The notes beneath the pieces are model-generated. The model was not told where the DNA came from, made no database searches, and saw only the letters and a program-made list of their open reading frames with translations. Below are positions 14,153 through 21,280 of a DNA stretch of 21,280 nucleotides, one piece after another (the stretch's first letter is position 1; every line of letters starts with the position of its first letter). Source of the DNA: a virus; IMG/VR virus record IMGVR_UViG_3300032677_001152, positions 1-21,280 of that record; one strand, 5' to 3'. The position numbers and the translations under genes are program-made.

Positions 14153-14759
14153 GCTCACAGGCCTTGGGATCTTGTTCTTTAAGATATGTTAATATTTCAT
14201 TAAATGTCAGGGTTTGTCCAACTAAACTTAATAGTAAATTATCTATTCTTAGGTACATTTCATTATGTATATTTGTGTTTAGTCTATCTACGACTTCCTG
14301 TGATAATATTTTTTCTTCGTTTGGTTTTATATTCAGAGGAGTAAATTCTTTTAAACTATCCATTCCATGTAAGTGTAACTTAGTTGTAGATTTGTCAGTG
14401 TATCTTGTTAGGTTAACTAGCCAACTAAACTGTGGTGCGTAATGTCTATTAAGGAACAAATATGTTTCAGCGAAATAGATAATAGTATCTAAATCCAATT
14501 GGGGATTATCCCTTAAGATATTATAGACGTAGGTGTTAAATCCAGAGATAAATCTCTCTTGGGGGTTTCTTATGATCACATTGATATCAGTTAGCTTTCT
14601 TATCTGTTCATTGAATAAGATTTTACACTTCTGTGCTTGAGCATATTCATTGATACTACTACTGCCATTTTTAAAAATGGAATAGATGTACCGTTGTGAA
14701 GCTAATTCAATAACTTCACAACGGTCAGGAAAGATAATATCATCTATCCTACTTAACAT
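14139..14759 (-). CDS. sulfotransferase-like protein (PAPS-dependent family)
   Basis: A 206-residue protein with the two co-substrate motifs of Golgi-type/family 2 sulfotransferases. The 5'-phosphosulfate loop is SIFKNGSSS at 27-35, and the 3'-phosphate-binding segment is IIRNPQERFISGF at 62-74, which contains the Arg...Ser pair. These bind PAPS, the sulfate donor. His84-like residues cannot be assigned with confidence, and the C-terminal half is not conserved to my eye. It could sulfate a sugar, lipid or peptide. The gene follows gp32 after 11 bases without a clear ribosome site and overlaps the next radical SAM gene. It needs host PAPS; no kinase or sulfurylase is in view. Confidence 0.65.
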   Translation of the reverse strand: MLSRIDDIIFPDRCEVIELASQRYIYSIFKNGSSSINEYAQAQKCKILFNEQIRKLTDINVIIRNPQERFISGFNTYVYNILRDNPQLDLDTIIYFAETYLFLNRHYAPQFSWLVNLTRYTDKSTTKLHLHGMDSLKEFTPLNIKPNEEKILSQEVVDRLNTNIHNEMYLRIDNLLLSLVGQTLTFNEILTYLKEQDPKACEHVLS

Positions 14760-14770
14760 CTATGTATTGC

Positions 14771-15781
14771 TTATTGCGTCTTCTGACGATTGCGGATCAT
14801 CGCTAAGATGTCTTCAGCACGTTGTGTGCCACCCGCTGGAGGTGTTGCCACTGGTGCTGTAGGAGCCGCTTCAGCTACTACTGGTGCTGGAGATGCTACT
14901 AGAGCAGCAGGAGTATCAAATTCCTCATCAGCTACTGCTGGTGCTGATACTGCTGGTGTTGCTGCCGGAGCCGCATCTGTGTTAGCTGCGCCCATACCTC
15001 TTGGTTTGTAATAGTTACTCCAACGATCTGAGTCATATGCTTGACCATCCACTGATGCTTCAAACATTTCTTTGATAACTTTTAATTCAACATCATTTGG
15101 TTTCTTTGGAAGAAAATCAGCTAGATTAAACAAACCATATTGCTCAATCGCTGCCGCTTCATCTGCTGTTAGTGCAGATTCTTTACGTGACCATTTTGAT
15201 GTGCTGTAATCAGCATAACCACCTTTTGATGTTTTAGTAACTGTAAAGTCTAAACCACCTTGGTAGTCTGTTGGAAGATTTTCTAACTCTGGATCTAACA
15301 ATGCAGCCTTGACTAGATTGAAAATCTGTGGGCTGATGATAAATCTACGAATTGGGTTTGCTGGTGATTGATCATCTTTTAATGGATTCTCACGCACAAA
15401 ACCTTGGAACAAGTATGATCGTTTCTTCCAATACTTACGACCCATTTCTTCTAAACTTTGGTCCTTAAACCAAGTACGTACTTCTGCTAAGATTGGACAT
15501 GCTTCGCCCCACATCTCAACACAAGGTACTTGAACTGTGACTGGTTTACTGTCTGCTTGACCTTTAATGCCAGCAAATGGTAAATTAATCATTGCTCGTT
15601 CTACCCAAAAGAATGTGTTTTTTGTATTTGCGTCTGGAAGGAATCGGATGCGAGCGTTTTGACCCTCTGCGATGTTCCAATGTGCGTAGATAGCGTTATC
15701 GCCACCACCTTGTGAATTGCCTGAACTGCGTGACTCTTGTGCTTGTAATTTTGCACGGATTTCTGCTAATGAAGTTGCCAT
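14771..15781 (-). CDS. 32: gp32 single-stranded DNA-binding protein
   Basis: A 336-residue gp32 homologue that coats single-stranded DNA in replication, recombination and repair and works with UvsX and UvsY. The N-terminal MATSLAEIRAKLQAQ helix precedes the core: WNIAEGQNARIRFLPDA, TFFWVERAMINLPFAG, CVEMWGEACPI (Cys87, Cys95), YLFQGFVREN and RFIISPQIF. These match marine T4-like gp32. The T4 zinc ligands are only partly represented. Residues from about 270 form an Ala/Pro-rich, partly acidic linker, and the protein ends AEDILAMIRNRQKTQ, in place of the fully acidic T4 tail. Ribosome site AAGGAG is seven bases before the ATG. Upstream is a 94-base leader with a candidate late promoter and RNA fold, so it may be autoregulated as in T4. 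Confidence 0.93.
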   Translation of the reverse strand: MATSLAEIRAKLQAQESRSSGNSQGGGDNAIYAHWNIAEGQNARIRFLPDANTKNTFFWVERAMINLPFAGIKGQADSKPVTVQVPCVEMWGEACPILAEVRTWFKDQSLEEMGRKYWKKRSYLFQGFVRENPLKDDQSPANPIRRFIISPQIFNLVKAALLDPELENLPTDYQGGLDFTVTKTSKGGYADYSTSKWSRKESALTADEAAAIEQYGLFNLADFLPKKPNDVELKVIKEMFEASVDGQAYDSDRWSNYYKPRGMGAANTDAAPAATPAVSAPAVADEEFDTPAALVASPAPVVAEAAPTAPVATPPAGGTQRAEDILAMIRNRQKTQ

Positions 15782-15808
15782 GTTATTTCTCCTTAAGTTG
15801 GTCTTAAA

Positions 15809-15846
15809 ATATGCCTAAACGTATTAGTCATATAAAACATAATACG
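15809..15846 (-). promoter_or_regulatory. candidate RNA hairpin/pseudoknot in the gp32 leader
   Basis: In the RNA, CGUAUUA (15840-15846) pairs with UAAUACG (15820-15826). Within its loop, AUAUG (15829-15833) can pair with CAUAU (15809-15813) downstream, giving an H-type arrangement with connecting segments of six, two and six bases. It ends 27 bases before the gp32 ATG. T4 gene 32 mRNA has a leader pseudoknot that nucleates gp32 binding for autorepression. The stems are seen; the function is inferred by analogy. Confidence 0.4.
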
Positions 15847-15853
15847 CTATTAT

Positions 15854-15861
15854 TATTTATC
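15854..15861 (-). promoter_or_regulatory. candidate late promoter (GATAAATA) of gp32
   Basis: Minus-strand GATAAATA differs from T4's TATAAATA at one position. It lies 73 bases before the gp32 ATG in the intergenic leader. A start about six bases downstream would put the hairpin at 15820-15846 at the very 5' end of the mRNA. Supportive position, weak statistics in AT-rich DNA. Confidence 0.4.
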
Positions 15862-15875
15862 TCGCAATGATTATT

Positions 15876-16652
15876 TTACAAATATTTTACCAAAACATCA
15901 ACAATCTTTTGATAACCGTGTATATCTGGGTGAACTTCATGCCAATTACGGTAAATTAAATCTAATTTATCTGCATTATCTATGGCTAATTGTTTAAATT
16001 CTGTGCCAAATTTCTGCATGAATGCTGGTTCCTTATCCAATTGACTAAACCATTCTGGATCACTGAGATATCCATCTTGTTTAAGTTCTGGTATTAATAA
16101 TTTAGTTGCACTTGGTACAGCCGCAACAAGATTTGAATAGTTAGTTATGCTAGGATGTAGTTGACTCCAACCACCAACACACAATATTTTGATATTATAT
16201 TTGATTGCTATACTGTTTAATTTAGAATAAAATCCAGTAAAATAGTCATCAATCATTGCTTGCATTGACGCCCAATTAGTCAATGAATCTACAAATTTTT
16301 GGTCTAAGGCTTTCCATTTGGTATGCGTATCTTCAGGGGTCTGTTTTACATAAAGATACTTTTCTCTGAATATGTCTGTTTGTAAAAATATTATATGATT
16401 AATCGAATTTAAATCAAATTCTACTATTTTATCAAGAAACGTACCATATAATGACCTACCAGTATGATGCCATTGTCCTTCTAATCTATCTATCATTAGC
16501 CAATTACTGCCACCACCTTGACTAATATTCGTAATGGTATGTCCCATACTTTCTAAAATAGATTGTATGCCTTCTCCAGTGGGGGCATAATTATCACCCA
16601 CACCTGAAAATACTCCGACTCCCCAGCTATCGCCTGCGATTAATATTTTCAA
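15876..16652 (-). CDS. SGNH/GDSL-type hydrolase-like protein
   Basis: An SGNH-fold esterase/acyl hydrolase candidate. Block I is ILIAGDSWGVG, with nucleophile Ser9; block II is ISQGGGSNW (oxyanion Gly); the segment HIIFLQTDIFRE is in the block III area; and HPDIHGY near the C terminus supplies His241. The residue three before that His, usually Asp, is His here, so the triad may be incomplete. I prefer a TTG start at 16652: AGGCAGG is seven bases upstream and the protein then begins MKILIAGDS, as expected; a frame extension to a TTG at 16676 lacks support. It overlaps the upstream gene by 26 bases. Very AT-rich (one sampled row about 17% G+C). Possibly removes acyl groups from a surface glycan; substrate unknown. 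Confidence 0.72.
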   Translation of the reverse strand: MKILIAGDSWGVGVFSGVGDNYAPTGEGIQSILESMGHTITNISQGGGSNWLMIDRLEGQWHHTGRSLYGTFLDKIVEFDLNSINHIIFLQTDIFREKYLYVKQTPEDTHTKWKALDQKFVDSLTNWASMQAMIDDYFTGFYSKLNSIAIKYNIKILCVGGWSQLHPSITNYSNLVAAVPSATKLLIPELKQDGYLSDPEWFSQLDKEPAFMQKFGTEFKQLAIDNADKLDLIYRNWHEVHPDIHGYQKIVDVLVKYL

Positions 16653-17655
16653 TGTACACCTGCCTGTTATGTTCAAATATTGGCATTAATTCTTTATGCA
16701 TGGGTTGAAGATCAGCATACGATAATTGTGCGATTCTATCAATTTCAGAAATAATTGCTTGTAATCGATCATAGTTATTTGTAATAGTATCGTAGGTTTC
16801 GTTAATCCATGGACTAAATGTTTTGAACCCAAATGTTTTAAGTTTGTTTAAAGTCCCTGCGCCACTCATCACAACAAATGGTTTACCTATGTATAAATTT
16901 TTAACTGTTTTTTCTGTGATCCAAGTTGTAGTTATACAATCTGTTTCCACAATTATTTCCATAAAATAATCATTGTAAGGTTTACGGCTCGCTCCTACAA
17001 TCATTTCGTGGTCATACACTCGCATAGGGAATAATTGATCATATATGATAGGAGTATTCGCTTCTGCCCAAGCGATTTCATCTGGAAAATACTTTTTTAA
17101 TCCCCAATCACATAACATACCAGGTTCCTGATACGAAATATGACTATCATCTACGTAGTTTTCTTTAAGGTGTTTAGCAACTAATAACCTATAAAATGTA
17201 CCACGATGAAACCATACAGCAAATTTTTTGCTAAAAGGTCCTTGCGGTATAGGTATGTCTTTTATTGTTGGATATAATGTTCCACACCATTGAGGTACTG
17301 ATTCTTTTTTAATTACAGTAATATTAGGGATTTCAAAATCTTCTCTGCAAATAACTGCGCAGGTATCTGACGTTAAAGAAAAACACTCAACAATATTTTT
17401 AATTATTTCGATTGCGCCAGATAGTTGTAGTATTGACCCATCTTCAGATAAAAATAAAAATCTTTTGTTTTGCCCTTGTTTGTGTAATTGATATATTAGT
17501 TGATCTACTCCTCTTAAAGAGTATGTACGTTCAAATAAACAATCAAAATTTACTACTAGAACATCTTCTAATTCTAATATCGTTTCAAATCGATCATGAT
17601 AGTTAACGGTATTAACTTTCTGCCAGAAAAATCGTTCCAATGGATGCATAATCAT
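16627..17655 (-). CDS. putative glycosyltransferase-like protein (342 aa)
   Basis: The C-terminal third contains TTWITEKTVKNLYIGKPFVV, with MSGAGTLNKLKTFGF and SPWINETYD after it. This resembles the nucleotide-sugar-binding half of fucosyltransferase-like GT-B enzymes ('TEKxxxxxxxGxxPV'). The N-terminal part, including RFLFLSEDGS and KKFAVWFHRGTFYR, is not assignable. No signal peptide or membrane segment. I recall similar proteins in marine phages, usually unannotated. There is no clear ribosome site before the ATG at 17655 (a second ATG follows two codons later), and it begins 18 bases after a terminator stem, so expression may rely on readthrough or an unseen promoter. Forms an AT-rich pair with the SGNH protein. 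Alternative: an unrelated conserved phage protein. Confidence 0.55.
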   Translation of the reverse strand: MIMHPLERFFWQKVNTVNYHDRFETILELEDVLVVNFDCLFERTYSLRGVDQLIYQLHKQGQNKRFLFLSEDGSILQLSGAIEIIKNIVECFSLTSDTCAVICREDFEIPNITVIKKESVPQWCGTLYPTIKDIPIPQGPFSKKFAVWFHRGTFYRLLVAKHLKENYVDDSHISYQEPGMLCDWGLKKYFPDEIAWAEANTPIIYDQLFPMRVYDHEMIVGASRKPYNDYFMEIIVETDCITTTWITEKTVKNLYIGKPFVVMSGAGTLNKLKTFGFKTFSPWINETYDTITNNYDRLQAIISEIDRIAQLSYADLQPMHKELMPIFEHNRQVYIENINRRR

Positions 17656-17663
17656 ACTTATCA

Positions 17664-17695
17664 GGCAAAAGAAAAGGCACTATAAAAGTGCCTTT
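17664..17695 (-). terminator. intrinsic terminator after the 849-residue gene
   Basis: The RNA forms AAAGGCACU - UUUAU - AGUGCCUUU, a perfect 9-bp stem with five-base loop (17673-17695), followed by UUUCUUUUG. It lies 18 bases after the stop of the 849-residue gene and separates the terminase unit from the glycosyltransferase-like gene. Confidence 0.85.
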
Positions 17696-17713
17696 GTCTT
17701 ATGATATTGTATC

Positions 17714-20263
17714 TTATTTTAAACCTGCTAGTTTTTTCATATCTTCTTTAACACTTGACCAATCTTGTTTATATAAATTGTCCATAGGACCTGGTACTTT
17801 GCCATAAGATTGTGCCACACTAGGGACTGTTTGGACGAAACCTGTCAATGCTTTGCCTTTGTCTATCCATTGTTGTAATGGTCCTGGTTTAGTATCTTTG
17901 AATAAGCCTGGTGCTGTAGTAACTACTTGTCCATTTTTTAATTTAGCTTGGATAGCTGTTGGAAGTTTTGTATTTGGGCTAGGGCCTAAGATCGTAGCCA
18001 TCGTGCCTTCTGCTGGAATGTAAACTTCTTTGCCAATTAACGGTTTTAACCATGCCATAAATCTACTGTCTGTTTCTTCTAAATTTGGCGCATTGAATTT
18101 TTTAACTACTTCTGCGTTAACTTTTTCAATATGATATATTTCGCCATCTACCTGGATGATATAATTTTCGCCTTCATCCCTGAGTACTTTACCTGAAATT
18201 TCTGGTTGAGCACGATTTCTTATGATATCGCCTACGTTGACTACGTCTTCGTTTAATGCTTGTTCAAATGCTTCGTGTAGGTCACTGTGTTCTTGTTCAA
18301 TACCAGCGTCGCGTTCGATCATGCGAACCCAACTGCTGATGTCACTGCTACCAATTTCTTCAACAGGTGCAGCGAATTCTGCTATTTCACGGGCCGCTTC
18401 TAATACACCATCTGGGCCTAGTTTCTTTAATAGTTCATGATGACTGTGTGCGATCCTACGGATGATAGCTGATTGGATGGCTTCAAAGCCACCGTCATCT
18501 TCTTCATCTTCTTTCACTTGATCTTTGTACAAGTCGTCAATGTCACCTAGGTAACCATCGCAAGCATGTTCTTCATCGTTTGGGCAGTCACCGCCGCAGT
18601 ATCTACATTCTTCTTTGTCTTCGTATACTACACCGTCCATGCCGCCATCACCTGAGCCATATGTGTTGCCTTCATCTACAGCATCACCTAGACCAAGATA
18701 CCAAAACCAATTTTCAAATCCGCCTGGGTTAGTATCATAATCTGCATGGGCACTGTTCCTAGCACCACGACACATGCGGTCAAATTCTTCTGATGCGCCA
18801 TGTTGCCTAGCGATAGCTGCTAGTTCTTTATACAGATGTTCTGCGCCTGCTGCATCTTTATATTTTTCAATTTTTGGTGCTAGTTCATTATACTTGTCAG
18901 ATAATTCTGCATGTAATTCACCCATGGCACCTTCATCAATTTCTTGTTCTTCACCTGGTTCTGCTGGTTTATCAGGATCACCAAGTTCGTCTAAGATGGC
19001 TTGATACATAGTTGGGTTGAGATCCTGTAGGCGATCCATAACTGTATCACGTGCATCTGCTTTAGGATCTACTGCTGCCAGTTCTCCTAGTTTATCAAAT
19101 AATATATCATCACCAAAGATGCTGTATAGCGCATTGGTAGCGTTTTGTGCATCAACACCCACTGGCAATTCTTGGCTTAATAGTTCAATTAGCTTGTCTT
19201 GATCATCAGATGTTTTTGGCAGTGCCCAAGAGCCTTCTGCTATATTGTTAGCCCAGCTTTCAAATTGTTCTGTAAATTTATTATTCTTTTTCATATCATA
19301 AGCCTTGTATACTAATGGTAGTGCATCTGTCATTTTTTCATTGAACACACGCTTGATAAAGCGTTCTTTCATTTCATCTAAATTGGCTTCATCTTCTGGA
19401 ATATAACTAGTTGATGTAGCGACGAATTGTTCTTTGCAACGAGTGTAACCTTTCTTACCACTCATGCGTTTGAGAGTATTGTTTAGTAAACCATGATATT
19501 CAAATGCAGCTTCAACCATGCTTTGTGTTTCACTATCTTCAAATGTACGACGGCGTACATTGTTCATGAATGGTTTAAGTTTCGTGCATTCCATCGCCAT
19601 TTCGCAGATGTGTTTGCCCAAATCATCATGTGGAGTGCCACCAGCTGACACATGGCGTGCCATAGCACGTGCACCTGTCAAACTCTTGAATGGCATCTTG
19701 AAACGTTCACCTTCTGAATTTTCAACGTAAATGCTGTTGATATGACGGCTGCGTGCACCTGTCATTTCATCAACTACTGGAGCTTTATGACGTACGATAA
19801 TACGTGCAGGCCCAAACTTTTGATAGCTGGACTTGCTGGTACCATATAGTTTGCTTTCACCAATGACTTCATCTTTGTCGTATGTAGCATCAGCTTTGCT
19901 TTGTTGTGCGATATCGCGATGTTTTAGTGTTGAACGTGTGATATCACGGGGTTCAAAACTTAACAGATTACGTTTGGCAAATTCACGCAGTTCACGCAAG
20001 AATTTATACCAATGTTTCTTTTCATGCTCTGATAAACCGTCCGTGATGTTCTTGCTGAAGTAGACTTTCAGTGACGTTTCGTCAATCAAACTCATGGTGA
20101 TGTTACCATGGTTTTCACCATCTACTACATAATCAAAGTTGAAAAAACGTGCTTTTTCAGGATCACTGGTAGCTTTGGCATTTTCGTCACCTAAGCTGAC
20201 ATCCTCAAAACGATCACGGATTTTTTCAAATAGACTTTCTGCGATTTTGTTAACTTCTCTCAT
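17714..20263 (-). CDS. large phage protein of unknown function (849 aa), probable virion-associated protein
   Basis: No named family. Residues 1-220 form a conserved-looking domain (FEKIRDRFEDVSL, YFSKNITDGL, PFKSLTGARAMARHVS) that I recall as a hypothetical protein of marine T4-like phages. The middle is strongly acidic and helical. Near residues 553-568 there is a compact cysteine cluster CRYCGGDC...HAC (Cys553, Cys556, Cys560, His566, Cys568) that could bind zinc. From about 670 a small beta-rich part (VVNVGDIIRNR, GENYIIQVDGEIYHIEKV) looks SH3/KOW-like, and the C terminus is basic (DMKKLAGLK). It starts 14 bases after the terminase stop, with no clear ribosome site, and ends before an intrinsic terminator. 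Position next to gp17 suggests a packaging or virion role (inferred). In T4 the tail sheath gene follows gp17. Confidence 0.6.
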   Translation of the reverse strand: MREVNKIAESLFEKIRDRFEDVSLGDENAKATSDPEKARFFNFDYVVDGENHGNITMSLIDETSLKVYFSKNITDGLSEHEKKHWYKFLRELREFAKRNLLSFEPRDITRSTLKHRDIAQQSKADATYDKDEVIGESKLYGTSKSSYQKFGPARIIVRHKAPVVDEMTGARSRHINSIYVENSEGERFKMPFKSLTGARAMARHVSAGGTPHDDLGKHICEMAMECTKLKPFMNNVRRRTFEDSETQSMVEAAFEYHGLLNNTLKRMSGKKGYTRCKEQFVATSTSYIPEDEANLDEMKERFIKRVFNEKMTDALPLVYKAYDMKKNNKFTEQFESWANNIAEGSWALPKTSDDQDKLIELLSQELPVGVDAQNATNALYSIFGDDILFDKLGELAAVDPKADARDTVMDRLQDLNPTMYQAILDELGDPDKPAEPGEEQEIDEGAMGELHAELSDKYNELAPKIEKYKDAAGAEHLYKELAAIARQHGASEEFDRMCRGARNSAHADYDTNPGGFENWFWYLGLGDAVDEGNTYGSGDGGMDGVVYEDKEECRYCGGDCPNDEEHACDGYLGDIDDLYKDQVKEDEEDDGGFEAIQSAIIRRIAHSHHELLKKLGPDGVLEAAREIAEFAAPVEEIGSSDISSWVRMIERDAGIEQEHSDLHEAFEQALNEDVVNVGDIIRNRAQPEISGKVLRDEGENYIIQVDGEIYHIEKVNAEVVKKFNAPNLEETDSRFMAWLKPLIGKEVYIPAEGTMATILGPSPNTKLPTAIQAKLKNGQVVTTAPGLFKDTKPGPLQQWIDKGKALTGFVQTVPSVAQSYGKVPGPMDNLYKQDWSSVKEDMKKLAGLK

Positions 20264-20268
20264 ATAAC

Positions 20269-20276
20269 TATTTATC
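20269..20276 (-). promoter_or_regulatory. GATAAATA late-promoter-like motif immediately before the 849-residue gene
   Basis: GATAAATA sits between the terminase stop and the ATG at 20263, ending five bases before the ATG. It matches the motif at 6045-6052 in both sequence and placement. If used as a late promoter the transcript would be leaderless; alternatively the A-rich sequence only helps ribosome binding. Confidence 0.28.
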
Positions 20277-20277
20277 T

Positions 20278-21280
20278 TTAAGTGATAAAGAACGGCATTG
20301 GCTCTACGATGTCTTCTAGGCTGTCTTTCATTTTGAGATCCAGCTGGCTATCAAAGCTCTGCAGCATCTGTGCCATGCGTACTATCAATATCAAGCTCAT
20401 AACTAGATCGTCAGTTTCACCTGGTTTAGCCGCATAGCTAGCACCGTGGGCTACAAATGTTTTTAGTTCTGATATCAGTGGGCGGCTGACGACTGTCATT
20501 CTGCGGCTTTCTATTAGATTTTTAAGTTTAGCACAAGCTGATATTTTACTTGAATTCGTAGTGTTAAACCCTTTGCGATAACGTCTTCCACCACCACCCA
20601 TGCGTTTGGGTTCACTTAGGAATATACCACGTATGTTTTCTTCGCCAATTTCACTGATACTTATCAATGCGGCTTCACCTACTGTGTTGTTTTCAACGCT
20701 GTAATAGATGCTGGTGTTGGGCACTACCTCTGCTAGATATTTGGTGATTTCTGTCAGGATTCCTACCTGCTGTTGTATAGGTGTACGATTGTGTTGCCAT
20801 TCACCTACTTGTTTGAATGTAGGTAGTTCAAATACCTGTATGCCAGCTGGATCACCACCTGTACCAAGACTAGGATCTAGTGCTACCACATAGGTATAAT
20901 TAGGTTCTGGCTTTTTATACCAGCGTACCTGCCCTTGGCGTTCTATAGGATCTAGGCCATCCATTTCAATCAAGAAACTTGGATTGATCAGTGTTTCGTC
21001 CCAGATAATGAATTCACAGTCCATTTCACGGCGGAAACGCTCATCACCTAGCTGTGCCCGCTGTTGGATAGCCCATTGCTCATCTCTGTCAGGATGTTCA
21101 TTCCAATATGAGCGGAATGCTTTAAACCCGTTAATGCCTAGCTCAGTAGGATTGCCAAATTCATCAAACTGTTTGTTAGCACCTTTCCATAAGGTAGCGA
21201 ACTGGTCCTCATCGCTGTTAGGCGTTGAAGTGATGATACATTTACCACCAGTTGCCAGTGTGGGGCTGATTGAAGTCCAA
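20278..21280 (-). CDS. 17: large terminase subunit gp17, C-terminal part (5' end outside the window)
   Basis: The open frame continues through the window edge, so the gene is partial: 333 residues are visible. The first visible residues read WTSISPTLATGGKCIITSTP, then NSDEDQFA, the end of the ATPase domain including the coupling motif. The nuclease domain follows: VVALDPSLG (first acidic metal ligand), YYSVENNTVG (Glu ligand) and ETDDLVMSLIL (Asp pair), an RNase H-like resolvase fold that cuts concatemeric DNA as the headful is packaged. KLKNLIESRRMTVVSRPLISEL is also typical. An internal ATG at 21024 is not the start, since gp17 sequence is continuous upstream of it. The TAA is 14 bases before the 849-residue gene. 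Confidence 0.95.
   Translation of the reverse strand, partial: WTSISPTLATGGKCIITSTPNSDEDQFATLWKGANKQFDEFGNPTELGINGFKAFRSYWNEHPDRDEQWAIQQRAQLGDERFRREMDCEFIIWDETLINPSFLIEMDGLDPIERQGQVRWYKKPEPNYTYVVALDPSLGTGGDPAGIQVFELPTFKQVGEWQHNRTPIQQQVGILTEITKYLAEVVPNTSIYYSVENNTVGEAALISISEIGEENIRGIFLSEPKRMGGGGRRYRKGFNTTNSSKISACAKLKNLIESRRMTVVSRPLISELKTFVAHGASYAAKPGETDDLVMSLILIVRMAQMLQSFDSQLDLKMKDSLEDIVEPMPFFIT

Noticed and set aside
17673-17695. TATAGT within the hairpin as the -10 of a promoter for the glycosyltransferase-like gene
   Set aside because: No -35-like hexamer at 16-18 bases and the sequence is explained by the terminator stem.
20278-21024. Terminase beginning at the ATG at 21024
   Set aside because: The frame stays open to the window edge and encodes recognisable gp17 sequence (TSTPNSDEDQ) upstream, so that ATG is internal.
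1-21280. tRNA genes, CRISPR arrays, insertion sequences and attachment sites
   Set aside because: No tRNA-like fold with a T-loop sequence, no regularly spaced repeats, no transposase or terminal inverted repeats were seen on reading; gaps between genes are all under about 170 bases.

Overview
The window is a segment of a T4-like (myovirus) genome with every gene on the minus strand, so transcription runs from high to low coordinates. The assignment rests on the large terminase gp17 (nuclease half), the single-stranded DNA-binding protein gp32, the recombinase UvsX and the mediator UvsY. Several small proteins that I recognise from marine T4-like phages (cyanophages, pelagiphages) occur next to them. 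No photosynthesis genes, tRNAs or host chromosomal blocks are visible, so the host is open; a marine bacterium is the most natural reading.

In transcription order (right to left): the gp17 C-terminal part (cut by the window edge), a large 849-residue probable virion or accessory protein, and a terminator. Then come an AT-rich pair (glycosyltransferase-like protein and SGNH hydrolase) and gp32, which has its own leader with a candidate late promoter and RNA fold. An accessory cassette follows: sulfotransferase-like, radical SAM, short-chain dehydrogenase, second radical SAM, a relic of the uvsX 5' end, and an unknown 250-residue protein. Next are uvsX, an acidic 81-residue protein, a third and very AT-rich radical SAM gene, uvsY, a class I methyltransferase, a nucleotidyltransferase-cupin fusion and a 534-residue protein with a possible PD-(D/E)xK nuclease core.

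The left 4.4 kb is organised differently. It has three good sigma70-like promoters and two intrinsic terminators, which divide it into short transcription units. The first is an operon of an RNA polymerase omega-like protein, a 70-residue protein, a QueF-fold protein lacking the catalytic cysteine, and S-adenosylhomocysteine hydrolase. The second is an AhpC-type peroxiredoxin followed by a 24-residue Cys-containing micro-ORF. The third is a 53-residue protein, followed by a dTDP-glucose 4,6-dehydratase-like sugar enzyme.

Two themes stand out. (1) The replication/recombination core (gp32, uvsX, uvsY) is interleaved with AT-rich accessory genes whose joint content (three paralogous radical SAM enzymes with an N-terminal auxiliary-cluster domain, sulfotransferase, SDR, methyltransferase, sugar nucleotidyltransferase-cupin, NDP-sugar dehydratase, glycosyltransferase-like and SGNH proteins) suggests modification of a glycan, peptide or surface molecule; the substrate is unknown. 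(2) The left operon carries candidates for host RNA polymerase manipulation (omega mimic) and 7-deazapurine chemistry (QueF-like), beside host-derived metabolic enzymes.
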